In this document: in pieces, positions 49,372 through 57,541 of the stretch
How positions within the stretch are numbered: the stretch's first letter is position 1
How the letters are laid out: every line of letters starts with the position of its first letter
Assembly: GCA_947498785.1 (NCBI GenBank)
Contig: CANMLS010000028.1
Coordinates: 1-64,000, forward strand
DNA length: 64,000 nucleotides
Direction: 5' to 3'
Source: an uncultured Aquimarina sp.
Lineage (GTDB): Bacteria > Bacteroidota > Bacteroidia > Flavobacteriales > Flavobacteriaceae
Notes under the pieces: model-generated
Told to the model about the DNA's origin: nothing
The model's input: the letters and a program-made list of their open reading frames with translations, nothing else
The model's database searches: none
Made by a program: the position numbers and the translations under genes

Positions 49372-52149
49372 CTAAAGTTTTTCTTTTAAATATTGTCCTG
49401 TAAATGATCCTTTAATTTTTAGAACTTCTTCTGGAGTACCTTCTGCCATAATAGTACCACCATTTTTTCCTCCTTTTGGACCAAGATCGATAACATGATC
49501 AGCGCATTTAACAAGATCTAGATTATGTTCTATTACCAAAATAGAATGCCCTTTGGATATCAATTCATTAAAAGATTTTAATAATTTTTTGATGTCATGA
49601 AAATGAAGCCCTGTTGTAGGTTCATCAAATATAAAAAGTGCTTTATCTTTAGTGTTTCCTTTGACTAAAAAAGAAGCGAGTTTAATCCGTTGTGCTTCTC
49701 CTCCAGATAGGGTAGAAGAGCTTTGCCCCAATTGCACATATCCAAGTCCGACATCTTGCAAGGGTTGAAGTTTTCTATGTATTTTAGTTTGGTTATGATC
49801 AGAGAAAAAATCAATTGCAGTATCTATAGTCATGGATAACACATCGTGAATGTTTTTATCATGAAAGGTTACTTCTAAAACATCTTTTTTGAAACGTTTT
49901 CCACCACATGTTTCACATTCTAGGTGTACATCTGCCATGAATTGCATTTCTATAGTAACTTCTCCTTCTCCTTTACATGTTTCACATCGCCCACCATCAA
50001 CATTAAATGAGAAATGTTTTGCTTTATAATTACGAATGCTGGATAACTTTTGAGAAGCAAATAAATTACGAATGTCATCGTAAGCTTTAATATAGGTTAC
50101 AGGATTAGAACGTGATGATCTACCAATAGGATTTTGATCGACAAACTCTACATGCTTAATATTGCTGTAATTTCCTTTAAGTTCTGTAAACTGGCCTGCT
50201 TTTTCTCCATATCCTCCCAACTCTTTGAGTATAGAGGGGTATATTATTTTTTTTACTAACGTACTTTTTCCACTACCCGATACACCTGTAATGGCTGTAA
50301 AAATTCCAAGTGGAACCTTAATATCGATGTTTTGTAGATTGTTTTCTCGTGCTCCTATTATTTCAATATAATATTTTGAAGTTCTACGAGTTTTAGGAAC
50401 CTCAATCTCAAGAGTCCCATTTAAATATTTTGCCGTTAACGATTCAGCTTTTAGAATTTGATCGTATGTACCAGTAGCAACAACATGCCCTCCATGTGTA
50501 CCTGCTTCTGGACCAATATCGATAATTTCATTAGCTGCTTTCATTATATCTTCATCGTGTTCTACGACAATTACAGTATTACCGAGGTCTCGAAGAGATT
50601 GTAATACTTTAATCAATTTTTCTGTATCCTTAGGGTGTAACCCTATACTTGGTTCATCAAGAATATACATAGAACCAACCAGACTACTTCCTAATGATGT
50701 AGCTAGATTGATACGTTGTGATTCTCCTCCTGATAATGTATTTGATTTTCTATTAAGTGTTAAGTATTCTAATCCTACATTCTGTAAAAATTCTAAACGG
50801 GTATTAATTTCTTTAAGAAGGCGTTTGGCAATTTTTGCGTCATATTCATTTAATGTAAGATCTTTAAAGAAATCAGCCAATTCATTAAGAGGTTTCTCTA
50901 CCAAATCTGTTAATGTAGCTCCATTGATTTTTACATAGTTGGCTTCTTGGCGTAAACGCCTTCCTTTACAAGTAGTACATTTTGTTTTTCCGCGATAGCG
51001 AGAAAGCATTACTCGATTTTGAATTTTATATGCTTTGGATTCTAATTCTTCAAAAAAACCAGTAATTCCTTCAAAGTGTTCGTTTCCAGACCAAAGAAGC
51101 TCTTTGTGTTTGTCTGATAGTTTAAAATAGGGTTTGTGAATAGGGAAATCGAACTTATATGCACTGTTCACAAGTTGATCTTTATACCAACTCATACTAT
51201 CACCGCGCCATGGGAAAACAGCTTCTTCATAAACGCTTAAAGCAGTATTAGGAATAACCAGATCTTCATCAATACCAATAACATCACCATATCCTTCACA
51301 TTGAGGACAGGCTCCATAAGGGTTGTTAAAACTAAATAAATGTATATTAGGTTCTAGAAAAGTAATACCATCTAGTGCAAAAGTATTACTAAATTCTAGA
51401 ACATTATTATCTGTTAGTGTTTCGAGATAACAAATTCCCTTACCTTCAAAAAATGCAGAATCTATAGCATCTGCTAAACGATTATAAAAATCTTCTTCAT
51501 CTTTTTTTACGATACGATCAACAACAAGATAAAATTCATCTTTCTCATTAATAGTTACTTCTTCAATCCTATGCACTGTGTCATTTACCTTGACACGAGC
51601 ATATCCTTGTTGTTGTAGCACTTTTAATTTACCTTCCAGAGTTCTACCATTTTCTATATGAATAGGAGAGAGTAATAAGAGTTTTTCACTCTCTTTAAAA
51701 GTTTTTACGTACTCAATAACATCAGTTACACTATCTTTTTTTACTTGATTTCCGGAGACAGGAGAGTAGGTTTTTCCAATTCTAGCAAATAGTAGTTTGA
51801 GATAGTCATAAATTTCTGTGGTTGTACCTACTGTTGATCTTGGGTTGGTAGAATTTACTTTTTGCTCAATAGCTATAGCGGGAGCAATTCCTTTGATATA
51901 ATCAACTTTGGGTTTATTAAGTCGCCCCAAAAACTGACGAGCATATGATGAAAGACTTTCAACATATCTACGTTGCCCTTCTGCATATAAGGTATCAAAT
52001 GCAAGACTGGATTTACCAGATCCAGACAATCCAGTAATAACCACTAATTTATTTCTTGGAATAACAGCATCTAAATCTTTCAGGTTATGAAGTTTAGCTC
52101 CTTTAATAATTATATTGTCCTTTGGGTCTAGGGTTGTTATGTCTTGAAT
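49372..52149 (-). CDS. uvrA: Excinuclease ABC subunit A
   Basis: GLSGSGKSSLAFDTLYAEGQRRYVESLSSYARQFLG; two ABC cassettes; zinc CxxC motifs. TATCTTTG promoter on - strand at 52174-52181 excludes the 52176 start. Confidence 0.98.
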   Translation of the reverse strand: MQDITTLDPKDNIIIKGAKLHNLKDLDAVIPRNKLVVITGLSGSGKSSLAFDTLYAEGQRRYVESLSSYARQFLGRLNKPKVDYIKGIAPAIAIEQKVNSTNPRSTVGTTTEIYDYLKLLFARIGKTYSPVSGNQVKKDSVTDVIEYVKTFKESEKLLLLSPIHIENGRTLEGKLKVLQQQGYARVKVNDTVHRIEEVTINEKDEFYLVVDRIVKKDEEDFYNRLADAIDSAFFEGKGICYLETLTDNNVLEFSNTFALDGITFLEPNIHLFSFNNPYGACPQCEGYGDVIGIDEDLVIPNTALSVYEEAVFPWRGDSMSWYKDQLVNSAYKFDFPIHKPYFKLSDKHKELLWSGNEHFEGITGFFEELESKAYKIQNRVMLSRYRGKTKCTTCKGRRLRQEANYVKINGATLTDLVEKPLNELADFFKDLTLNEYDAKIAKRLLKEINTRLEFLQNVGLEYLTLNRKSNTLSGGESQRINLATSLGSSLVGSMYILDEPSIGLHPKDTEKLIKVLQSLRDLGNTVIVVEHDEDIMKAANEIIDIGPEAGTHGGHVVATGTYDQILKAESLTAKYLNGTLEIEVPKTRRTSKYYIEIIGARENNLQNIDIKVPLGIFTAITGVSGSGKSTLVKKIIYPSILKELGGYGEKAGQFTELKGNYSNIKHVEFVDQNPIGRSSRSNPVTYIKAYDDIRNLFASQKLSSIRNYKAKHFSFNVDGGRCETCKGEGEVTIEMQFMADVHLECETCGGKRFKKDVLEVTFHDKNIHDVLSMTIDTAIDFFSDHNQTKIHRKLQPLQDVGLGYVQLGQSSSTLSGGEAQRIKLASFLVKGNTKDKALFIFDEPTTGLHFHDIKKLLKSFNELISKGHSILVIEHNLDLVKCADHVIDLGPKGGKNGGTIMAEGTPEEVLKIKGSFTGQYLKEKL

Positions 52150-52173
52150 CATAGTAAATATGCGGTAAGAGCA

Positions 52174-52181
52174 CAAAGATA
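52174..52181 (-). promoter_or_regulatory. TATCTTTG -7 element of uvrA
   Basis: CAAAGATA on + strand about 25 bp upstream of the uvrA ATG. Confidence 0.5.
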
Positions 52182-52251
52182 ATGATTACTAAATTAAGTA
52201 TTATAAACTATATTAAATGAAAGTTTAGTTAAAAAATTAACAAGAAACTGC

Positions 52252-52280
52252 TTGATATTCAATGATAGTTACTATATTTG
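52252..52280 (+). promoter_or_regulatory. TTG-N18-TATATTTG promoter for the ECF sigma gene
   Basis: TTG 52252-52254 and TATATTTG 52273-52280. Confidence 0.55.
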
Positions 52281-52392
52281 CCCCTGTTAATAAGCCATAA
52301 ATCTAAAACCAAACCGCCTATAGCATACCTTTACTTTTAAGTTTAACATAGCACGAGCCCCAAGCTTGTTGGTACTAAAATTAAATCAAGGT

Positions 52393-52977
52393 ATGAAGAA
52401 TTACACCCTGTCAGACGCGGTTCTGGTTAATAATTACATTAAAGGCGATGAATGCGCTTTATCTGTCCTAATAGAACGTCATAAACAACGTATTTATAGT
52501 TTTATTTACTCTAAAGTTTTTGATAGAGATGTTTCAGAAGATATTTTTCAGGATACTTTTATAAAAGTTATTAGAACATTAAAGAATGGGAAATATAATG
52601 AAGAAGGAAAATTTCTACCATGGGTTATGCGAATAGCTCATAATTTGGTCATTGACCATTTTAGAAAAGGAAATAGAATGCCAAAATTTGAAGATAATGG
52701 AGAATTTAGTATTTTTTCTGTAATAAGTGATGGAGATCTTAATGCTGAAAAAAGAATAATCAAAGATCAGGTAGAAGAAGATCTACGCAATTTGATTCAA
52801 GAATTGCCAGAAGATCAAAAAGAAGTTCTTATCATGCGTATGTATCGAGACATGAGTTTTAAAGAAATATCTGATAAAACAGGGGTTAGTATTAATACAG
52901 CTCTTGGTAGAATGAGGTATGCATTAATCAATCTAAGAAAAGTAATTGAAAAAAATAATATTGTTTTAACAAATTAA
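52393..52977 (+). CDS. RNA polymerase sigma-70 family factor (ECF type)
   Basis: LIERHKQRIYSFIYSKVFDRDVSEDIFQDTFIKVI; KEVLIMRMYRDMSFKEISDKTGVSINTALGRMRYALINLRK. Confidence 0.93.
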   Translation: MKNYTLSDAVLVNNYIKGDECALSVLIERHKQRIYSFIYSKVFDRDVSEDIFQDTFIKVIRTLKNGKYNEEGKFLPWVMRIAHNLVIDHFRKGNRMPKFEDNGEFSIFSVISDGDLNAEKRIIKDQVEEDLRNLIQELPEDQKEVLIMRMYRDMSFKEISDKTGVSINTALGRMRYALINLRKVIEKNNIVLTN

Positions 52978-53051
52978 TAATATGCTGATACAATAAAGTT
53001 TAGGCTGCCTCGTTATTATTTTAAATAACTTATATATTTAAGATCATTAAT

Positions 53052-53195
53052 ATGGCAAAATTTTACTTTAGGTCTTCAAAAGAAGAAAAACATTTAGCTC
53101 CTAGTAGAAACACAATTGATTTTCTATTGAGCTATTCAAAATCATTACAGGTATTAGAATATAATAACCTCAAGTTTGAAACGATTTTGAATTAA
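53052..53195 (+). CDS. 47-aa small protein MAKFYFRSSKEEKHLAPSRNTIDFLLSYSKSLQVLEYNNLKFETILN
   Basis: ATG..TAA ORF directly downstream of the sigma gene; below the ORF-track cutoff; sensible composition. Confidence 0.6.
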   Translation: MAKFYFRSSKEEKHLAPSRNTIDFLLSYSKSLQVLEYNNLKFETILN

Positions 53196-53208
53196 ATTTA
53201 TAAAAGAC

Positions 53209-53877
53209 CTATTTTTTAATAGGTCTTTTGTTTTTAACATAATCATCCAAAACGGTTTTTCGTCCTATAGTTTTGGTGATAATATCTTTATCAAGATCCC
53301 AGCCTCTAGCAGGAGAATATTCTCTTCCATACCAAATAATTTGAAGATGTAAATCATTCCATAATTCTTTTGGAAATAAGCGTTTGGCATCTTTTTCTGT
53401 TTGTGTTACATTTTTACCATTTGTAAACCCCCAACGATACATCAATCTATGTATGTGAGTATCTACAGGAAATGCAGGCACTCCAAATGCTTGTGACATG
53501 ACTACGCTTGCGGTTTTATGCCCAACGGCAGGTAGTTCTTCTAAAGCTTCAAAACTTTGAGGAACTTCTCCATTGTATTTATCTATAAGAATTTGAGATA
53601 AACCATGTATTCCCTTAGATTTCATTGGACTTAAACCAACTGGTCTTATGATTTCTCTAATTTCTTCTACGGATAGCCTAACCATTGCATGTGGATTATC
53701 AGCTCGATCAAATAATAATGGAGTAATTTGATTTACTCTAACATCAGTACTCTGTGCACTCATTAATACAGCAATTAATAAAGTGTATGGATCTTTATGG
53801 TCTAAAGGAATGGGAATTTTTGGATATAAGTTTTGTAGCGTTTTAATTGTAAAATCAATCTTTTCCTGTTTGGTCAT
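53209..53877 (-). CDS. nth: Endonuclease III
   Basis: LLIAVLMSAQSTDVRVNQITPLLF; LEELPAVGHKTASVVMSQAFGVPAFPVDTHIHRL (HhH-GPD). FeS-cluster cysteines absent at the C-terminus. Confidence 0.93.
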   Translation of the reverse strand: MTKQEKIDFTIKTLQNLYPKIPIPLDHKDPYTLLIAVLMSAQSTDVRVNQITPLLFDRADNPHAMVRLSVEEIREIIRPVGLSPMKSKGIHGLSQILIDKYNGEVPQSFEALEELPAVGHKTASVVMSQAFGVPAFPVDTHIHRLMYRWGFTNGKNVTQTEKDAKRLFPKELWNDLHLQIIWYGREYSPARGWDLDKDIITKTIGRKTVLDDYVKNKRPIKK

Positions 53878-54037
53878 GTTACCTAAATTGTTTTATGCTA
53901 ATGTATTAAATTATAAACCGAATATAATAGACGGCAATCATTAAAATTTTTATAAAACCTAAGATAGATTATTATTATTGTTTTATTTTTATCCAGAAAC
54001 TTTAAACAAAATTTAAACTTATATAAATCATAGAACA

Positions 54038-54487
54038 ATGACCACATTACAGGCAGGAGATAAGGCTCCTAATTTTTCAGCATTAGATCAAGATGGAAAT
54101 ACGATTAGCTTAAGCAATTATAAAGGGAAAAAACTGGTGGTTTTTTTCTATCCAAAAGCAAGTACTCCTGGTTGTACTGTAGAGGCATGTAATCTAAGAG
54201 ATAACTATCAAACGTTTCAAGATCAGGGGTATGAAATCCTTGGAATAAGTGCTGATAGTGCAAAACGTCAACAGAATTTTAAAAATAAGTTTGAACTACC
54301 TTACCCATTATTAGCCGATGAAGATAAAAAAGTTATTGAGGCTTTTGGTGTTTGGGGACCTAAGAAATTTATGGGGAAGGAGTATGATGGTATCCATCGT
54401 ACAACTTTTGTTATTGATGAAAGTGGAATTATTTCAGAAGTAATACTTAAGGTAAAAACCAAAGATCATGCTGCACAGATATTATAG
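54038..54487 (+). CDS. bcp: Thioredoxin-dependent thiol peroxidase
   Basis: LVVFFYPKASTPGCTVEACNLRDNY. Confidence 0.95.
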   Translation: MTTLQAGDKAPNFSALDQDGNTISLSNYKGKKLVVFFYPKASTPGCTVEACNLRDNYQTFQDQGYEILGISADSAKRQQNFKNKFELPYPLLADEDKKVIEAFGVWGPKKFMGKEYDGIHRTTFVIDESGIISEVILKVKTKDHAAQIL

Positions 54488-54502
54488 TGAAAATACAATC
54501 AT

Positions 54503-54538
54503 AAAAAAGCAGCACTCATTAATGAGTGCTGCTTTTTT
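54503..54538. terminator. Bidirectional terminator AAAAAAGCAGCACTCATTAATGAGTGCTGCTTTTTT
   Basis: 36-bp perfect palindrome between convergent genes. Confidence 0.93.
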
Positions 54539-54560
54539 GTTTTGACCAAATCTTAATCTT

Positions 54561-56009
54561 TTATTCTAAAGATTCTACATTTTGATACCCAAAGAAGTTA
54601 TTCGCTTTAATCATTTCTGGAATAAGTTCTGGTAATTGATCTTCCCAACCAGGTTCTCCTTCTTGAATTTTCTGAAGAACTTCTCTTGAGAAAATGTCCA
54701 TGATAGATGGATCATAATCTGTAATATCCTGTAGTTTACCATTATATTTAAAGAATTTGTATAATTCTTTCATACGTGGATGTACTTTAAGAGTGTCACT
54801 ATCTGTAAGTTCTCCTGTTTTATGATTCTTTAATGGGTATAGGTATACTTTTAAATCTTTGAAGAATAATTTTCCAAAAGCTTCTAATATTCCACCACTT
54901 AAATGTCTATAGTATTTTTGATCAAAAATATCTACCAGATTGTTTACTCCCATAGCTAAAGCCATACGTTCCTTGGTATAATTAGAGAAATATTCAACCA
55001 TTCGATAGTATTCCCTGAAGTTTGAAATCATTACAGTTTGCCCAAGAGAACAAAGTAATCTAGCTCTAGACATAAAATCTTCTTCATCTATTTCTCCTTC
55101 TGCTCTTAGGTTAGATAAAGTAATTTCAAAAATGACTACTGTTTTATCTTTGTTCACTTTATTCTCACTCAAAAACATGTTAAGTGATTTTTTATAGATA
55201 TCCATATTAACCTTCGTTACGGGTCTAAAACTTCCACGAAGTGCCAATATGTTTTTCTTATATAAAATAGCAGCAGGTAGTATGTTATTTCCGTCGGGAC
55301 CAAACATAACCGCTTCAGTCATGCCATTCTTAACCAATTGTAAACTCATCAAACGGTTATCTACTTTTGTAAACCTAGGACCAGAAAAATTTATGGTATC
55401 AATTTCAATTTGATCTTTATCCAAATGGTCATATAGATAACGTAATAATTTTTTTGGATTATCGTATTTATAATAAGCACCATAAATCAGATTAACCCCT
55501 AATACACCAAGAGTCATTTGCTGTAATCTAGCATCATTTTCATGAAATCTAATATGTAGCGAAATTTCATTATATTCTTCATTAGGAACTGTTTGGTAAC
55601 GAATACCAACCCAGCCATGTCCTTTGTACTTTTTTGCAAAATCAATAGTCGCTACAGTATTGGCATAGCTAAAAAATAATTTGTTTGGATGTTTCTCGCG
55701 AGTAATTCTTTCTTCTATAAGTTTAACCTCATGTTTAAGCATTTTTTTTAATCTTGCTTCGGTAACATAACGTTTGTCATTTTCAATACCATAAATTGCA
55801 TCACTAAAATCTTTGTCGTATGCGCTCATTGCTTTTGCAATAGTACCCGAAGCACCACCTGCTCTAAAAAAATTTCTTGCAGTTTCCTGACCTGCACCAA
55901 TTTCAGCAAAAGTACCATAGATATTTTGATTGAGATTTATGCGTAAAGCTTTACTCTTTATTGAAGGGACAGATTCAAATTCTTTATCTCCCATTATCTT
56001 AATAGGCAT
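54561..56009 (-). CDS. Conserved protein of unknown function (482 aa)
   Basis: Long ORF with good codon structure; no motif recognised with confidence. Confidence 0.75.
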   Translation of the reverse strand: MPIKIMGDKEFESVPSIKSKALRINLNQNIYGTFAEIGAGQETARNFFRAGGASGTIAKAMSAYDKDFSDAIYGIENDKRYVTEARLKKMLKHEVKLIEERITREKHPNKLFFSYANTVATIDFAKKYKGHGWVGIRYQTVPNEEYNEISLHIRFHENDARLQQMTLGVLGVNLIYGAYYKYDNPKKLLRYLYDHLDKDQIEIDTINFSGPRFTKVDNRLMSLQLVKNGMTEAVMFGPDGNNILPAAILYKKNILALRGSFRPVTKVNMDIYKKSLNMFLSENKVNKDKTVVIFEITLSNLRAEGEIDEEDFMSRARLLCSLGQTVMISNFREYYRMVEYFSNYTKERMALAMGVNNLVDIFDQKYYRHLSGGILEAFGKLFFKDLKVYLYPLKNHKTGELTDSDTLKVHPRMKELYKFFKYNGKLQDITDYDPSIMDIFSREVLQKIQEGEPGWEDQLPELIPEMIKANNFFGYQNVESLE

Positions 56010-56150
56010 AGTAAAAAGGGCTTTTTTTGTTCAATGTAAAGGTACTAATACCGTAAGTATTAAAAAAACTTGAAAAGAGAATTTCTATAGTTTAAGAATG
56101 TTTAAAAAAGAATTAATAGATTCATATAATTTTTGCCAAAAAAATATAAG

Positions 56151-56158
56151 TACATTTG
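56151..56158 (+). promoter_or_regulatory. TACATTTG -7 element
   Basis: 20 bp upstream of ATG 56178, so the 56133 ORF start lies in the promoter. Confidence 0.45.
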
Positions 56159-56177
56159 CCATAGTTTATCAAAATCT

Positions 56178-56939
56178 ATGGAAGTAATTTTTCTTGGCAC
56201 TGGGACCTCGCAGGGAATTCCGATTATAGGAAGTGATCACCCTGTTTGTCTAAGTGATGATTCTAGAGATAAACGACTTCGGGTTTCTGTACTTGTCTCA
56301 TGGGATAAATATAATTATGTAATTGATTGCGGACCAGATTTTAGACAACAAATGTTATCTAATCAAGTTTCAAGAATTGATGGTGTTGTTTTTACTCATG
56401 AACATGCTGATCATACAATGGGATTGGATGATATACGCCCTTTTTTTTTTAGACAAGGAGACGTTCCAATATATGCTCATAAAAGGGTAATGGAGGCATT
56501 GAAAATAAGATTTGGATATATTTTTGCTTCAGAAAATAAATATCCAGGAGCGCCAAGTGTTATAGAAAATGAATTAGATAACACTCCTTTTCTATTAGGT
56601 AATCTAGATGTTGTTCCTATTAATACATTTCATAATAGATTACAGGTTTTTGGATTTCGATTTAAAGATTTTGCATATCTAACAGATGTAAAGACAGTAG
56701 AAGAAATAGAAAGAGTAAAGTTAAGGGGCGTTAAAGTACTAGTTGTTAATGCACTCAGAATTGAGCCTCACCATTCTCATTTTAATTTAGAAGAAGCGTT
56801 AGAGTTTATAGAAGATATTCAGCCAGAACGAGCATATCTAACTCATATTAGTCATATGTTAGGGTTTCATGCAGAAGTAGAGAAACTATTACCTAAGAAT
56901 GTATATATAGCATACGATAACTTAAAAATAACTATCTAA
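56178..56939 (+). CDS. MBL-fold metallohydrolase (PhnP-like)
   Basis: MEVIFLGTGTSQGIPIIGSDHPVC; FTHEHADHTMGLDDIRPF. Confidence 0.9.
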   Translation: MEVIFLGTGTSQGIPIIGSDHPVCLSDDSRDKRLRVSVLVSWDKYNYVIDCGPDFRQQMLSNQVSRIDGVVFTHEHADHTMGLDDIRPFFFRQGDVPIYAHKRVMEALKIRFGYIFASENKYPGAPSVIENELDNTPFLLGNLDVVPINTFHNRLQVFGFRFKDFAYLTDVKTVEEIERVKLRGVKVLVVNALRIEPHHSHFNLEEALEFIEDIQPERAYLTHISHMLGFHAEVEKLLPKNVYIAYDNLKITI

Positions 56940-56942
56940 AAC

Positions 56943-57440
56943 ATGAAGAGTAAGATTTTTTTATATCTATTTATTTTTGCATCATTATTTATCCTTTTTC
57001 AATTTATGAATGCTAAAAAGGCAAAAGAATCCTATGATACAAAAATTGTTAACCTGAAAGCTAAGATTACAGAAAAAGAAGTAGCTTTTGATTCACTTTT
57101 AGATGTTAATTTGGATTTGACTTATTTTTCATTAGAAAGTAATGAAGATGCCGCTGCTTATTTTGAAGAAATGGGTTATGATGCCAATAAATTGGCTTTA
57201 ACTATTGGGGATCAAATTATTAGTCAAAATAAAGCAGGAGAAGATAATCCTATAATCCCATTTGTAGGAATGGAAGGGAATATGAGTATTAACAAAGTAA
57301 GGCTTCTTAATCATAAATGGATTATAGCTGATTTTACTGATGGTGTATATTGGGGAGAGCTTTTTATTACCTATGAAGTTAGAAAGGATGGAGTTGTGGA
57401 TTTTGAAGTAGAAAAATCATTTTTATACCCAAAAAATTAA
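56943..57440 (+). CDS. Hypothetical membrane-anchored protein
   Basis: N-terminal TM MKSKIFLYLFIFASLFILFQF; 3 bp after the MBL gene. Confidence 0.7.
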   Translation: MKSKIFLYLFIFASLFILFQFMNAKKAKESYDTKIVNLKAKITEKEVAFDSLLDVNLDLTYFSLESNEDAAAYFEEMGYDANKLALTIGDQIISQNKAGEDNPIIPFVGMEGNMSINKVRLLNHKWIIADFTDGVYWGELFITYEVRKDGVVDFEVEKSFLYPKN

Positions 57441-57459
57441 TTCAAGTAGAGTAAAAATA

Positions 57460-57492
57460 AAAAAACTACCTGAAAACATCAGGTAGTTTTTT
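57460..57492. terminator. Bidirectional terminator AAAAAACTACCTGA-aaaca-TCAGGTAGTTTTTT
   Basis: Perfect stem, convergent genes. Confidence 0.92.
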
Positions 57493-57541
57493 TGTTGGTT
57501 TATTTGTAATGTATGGTGTGAAGTTGGTTAAAGTATGCTGT

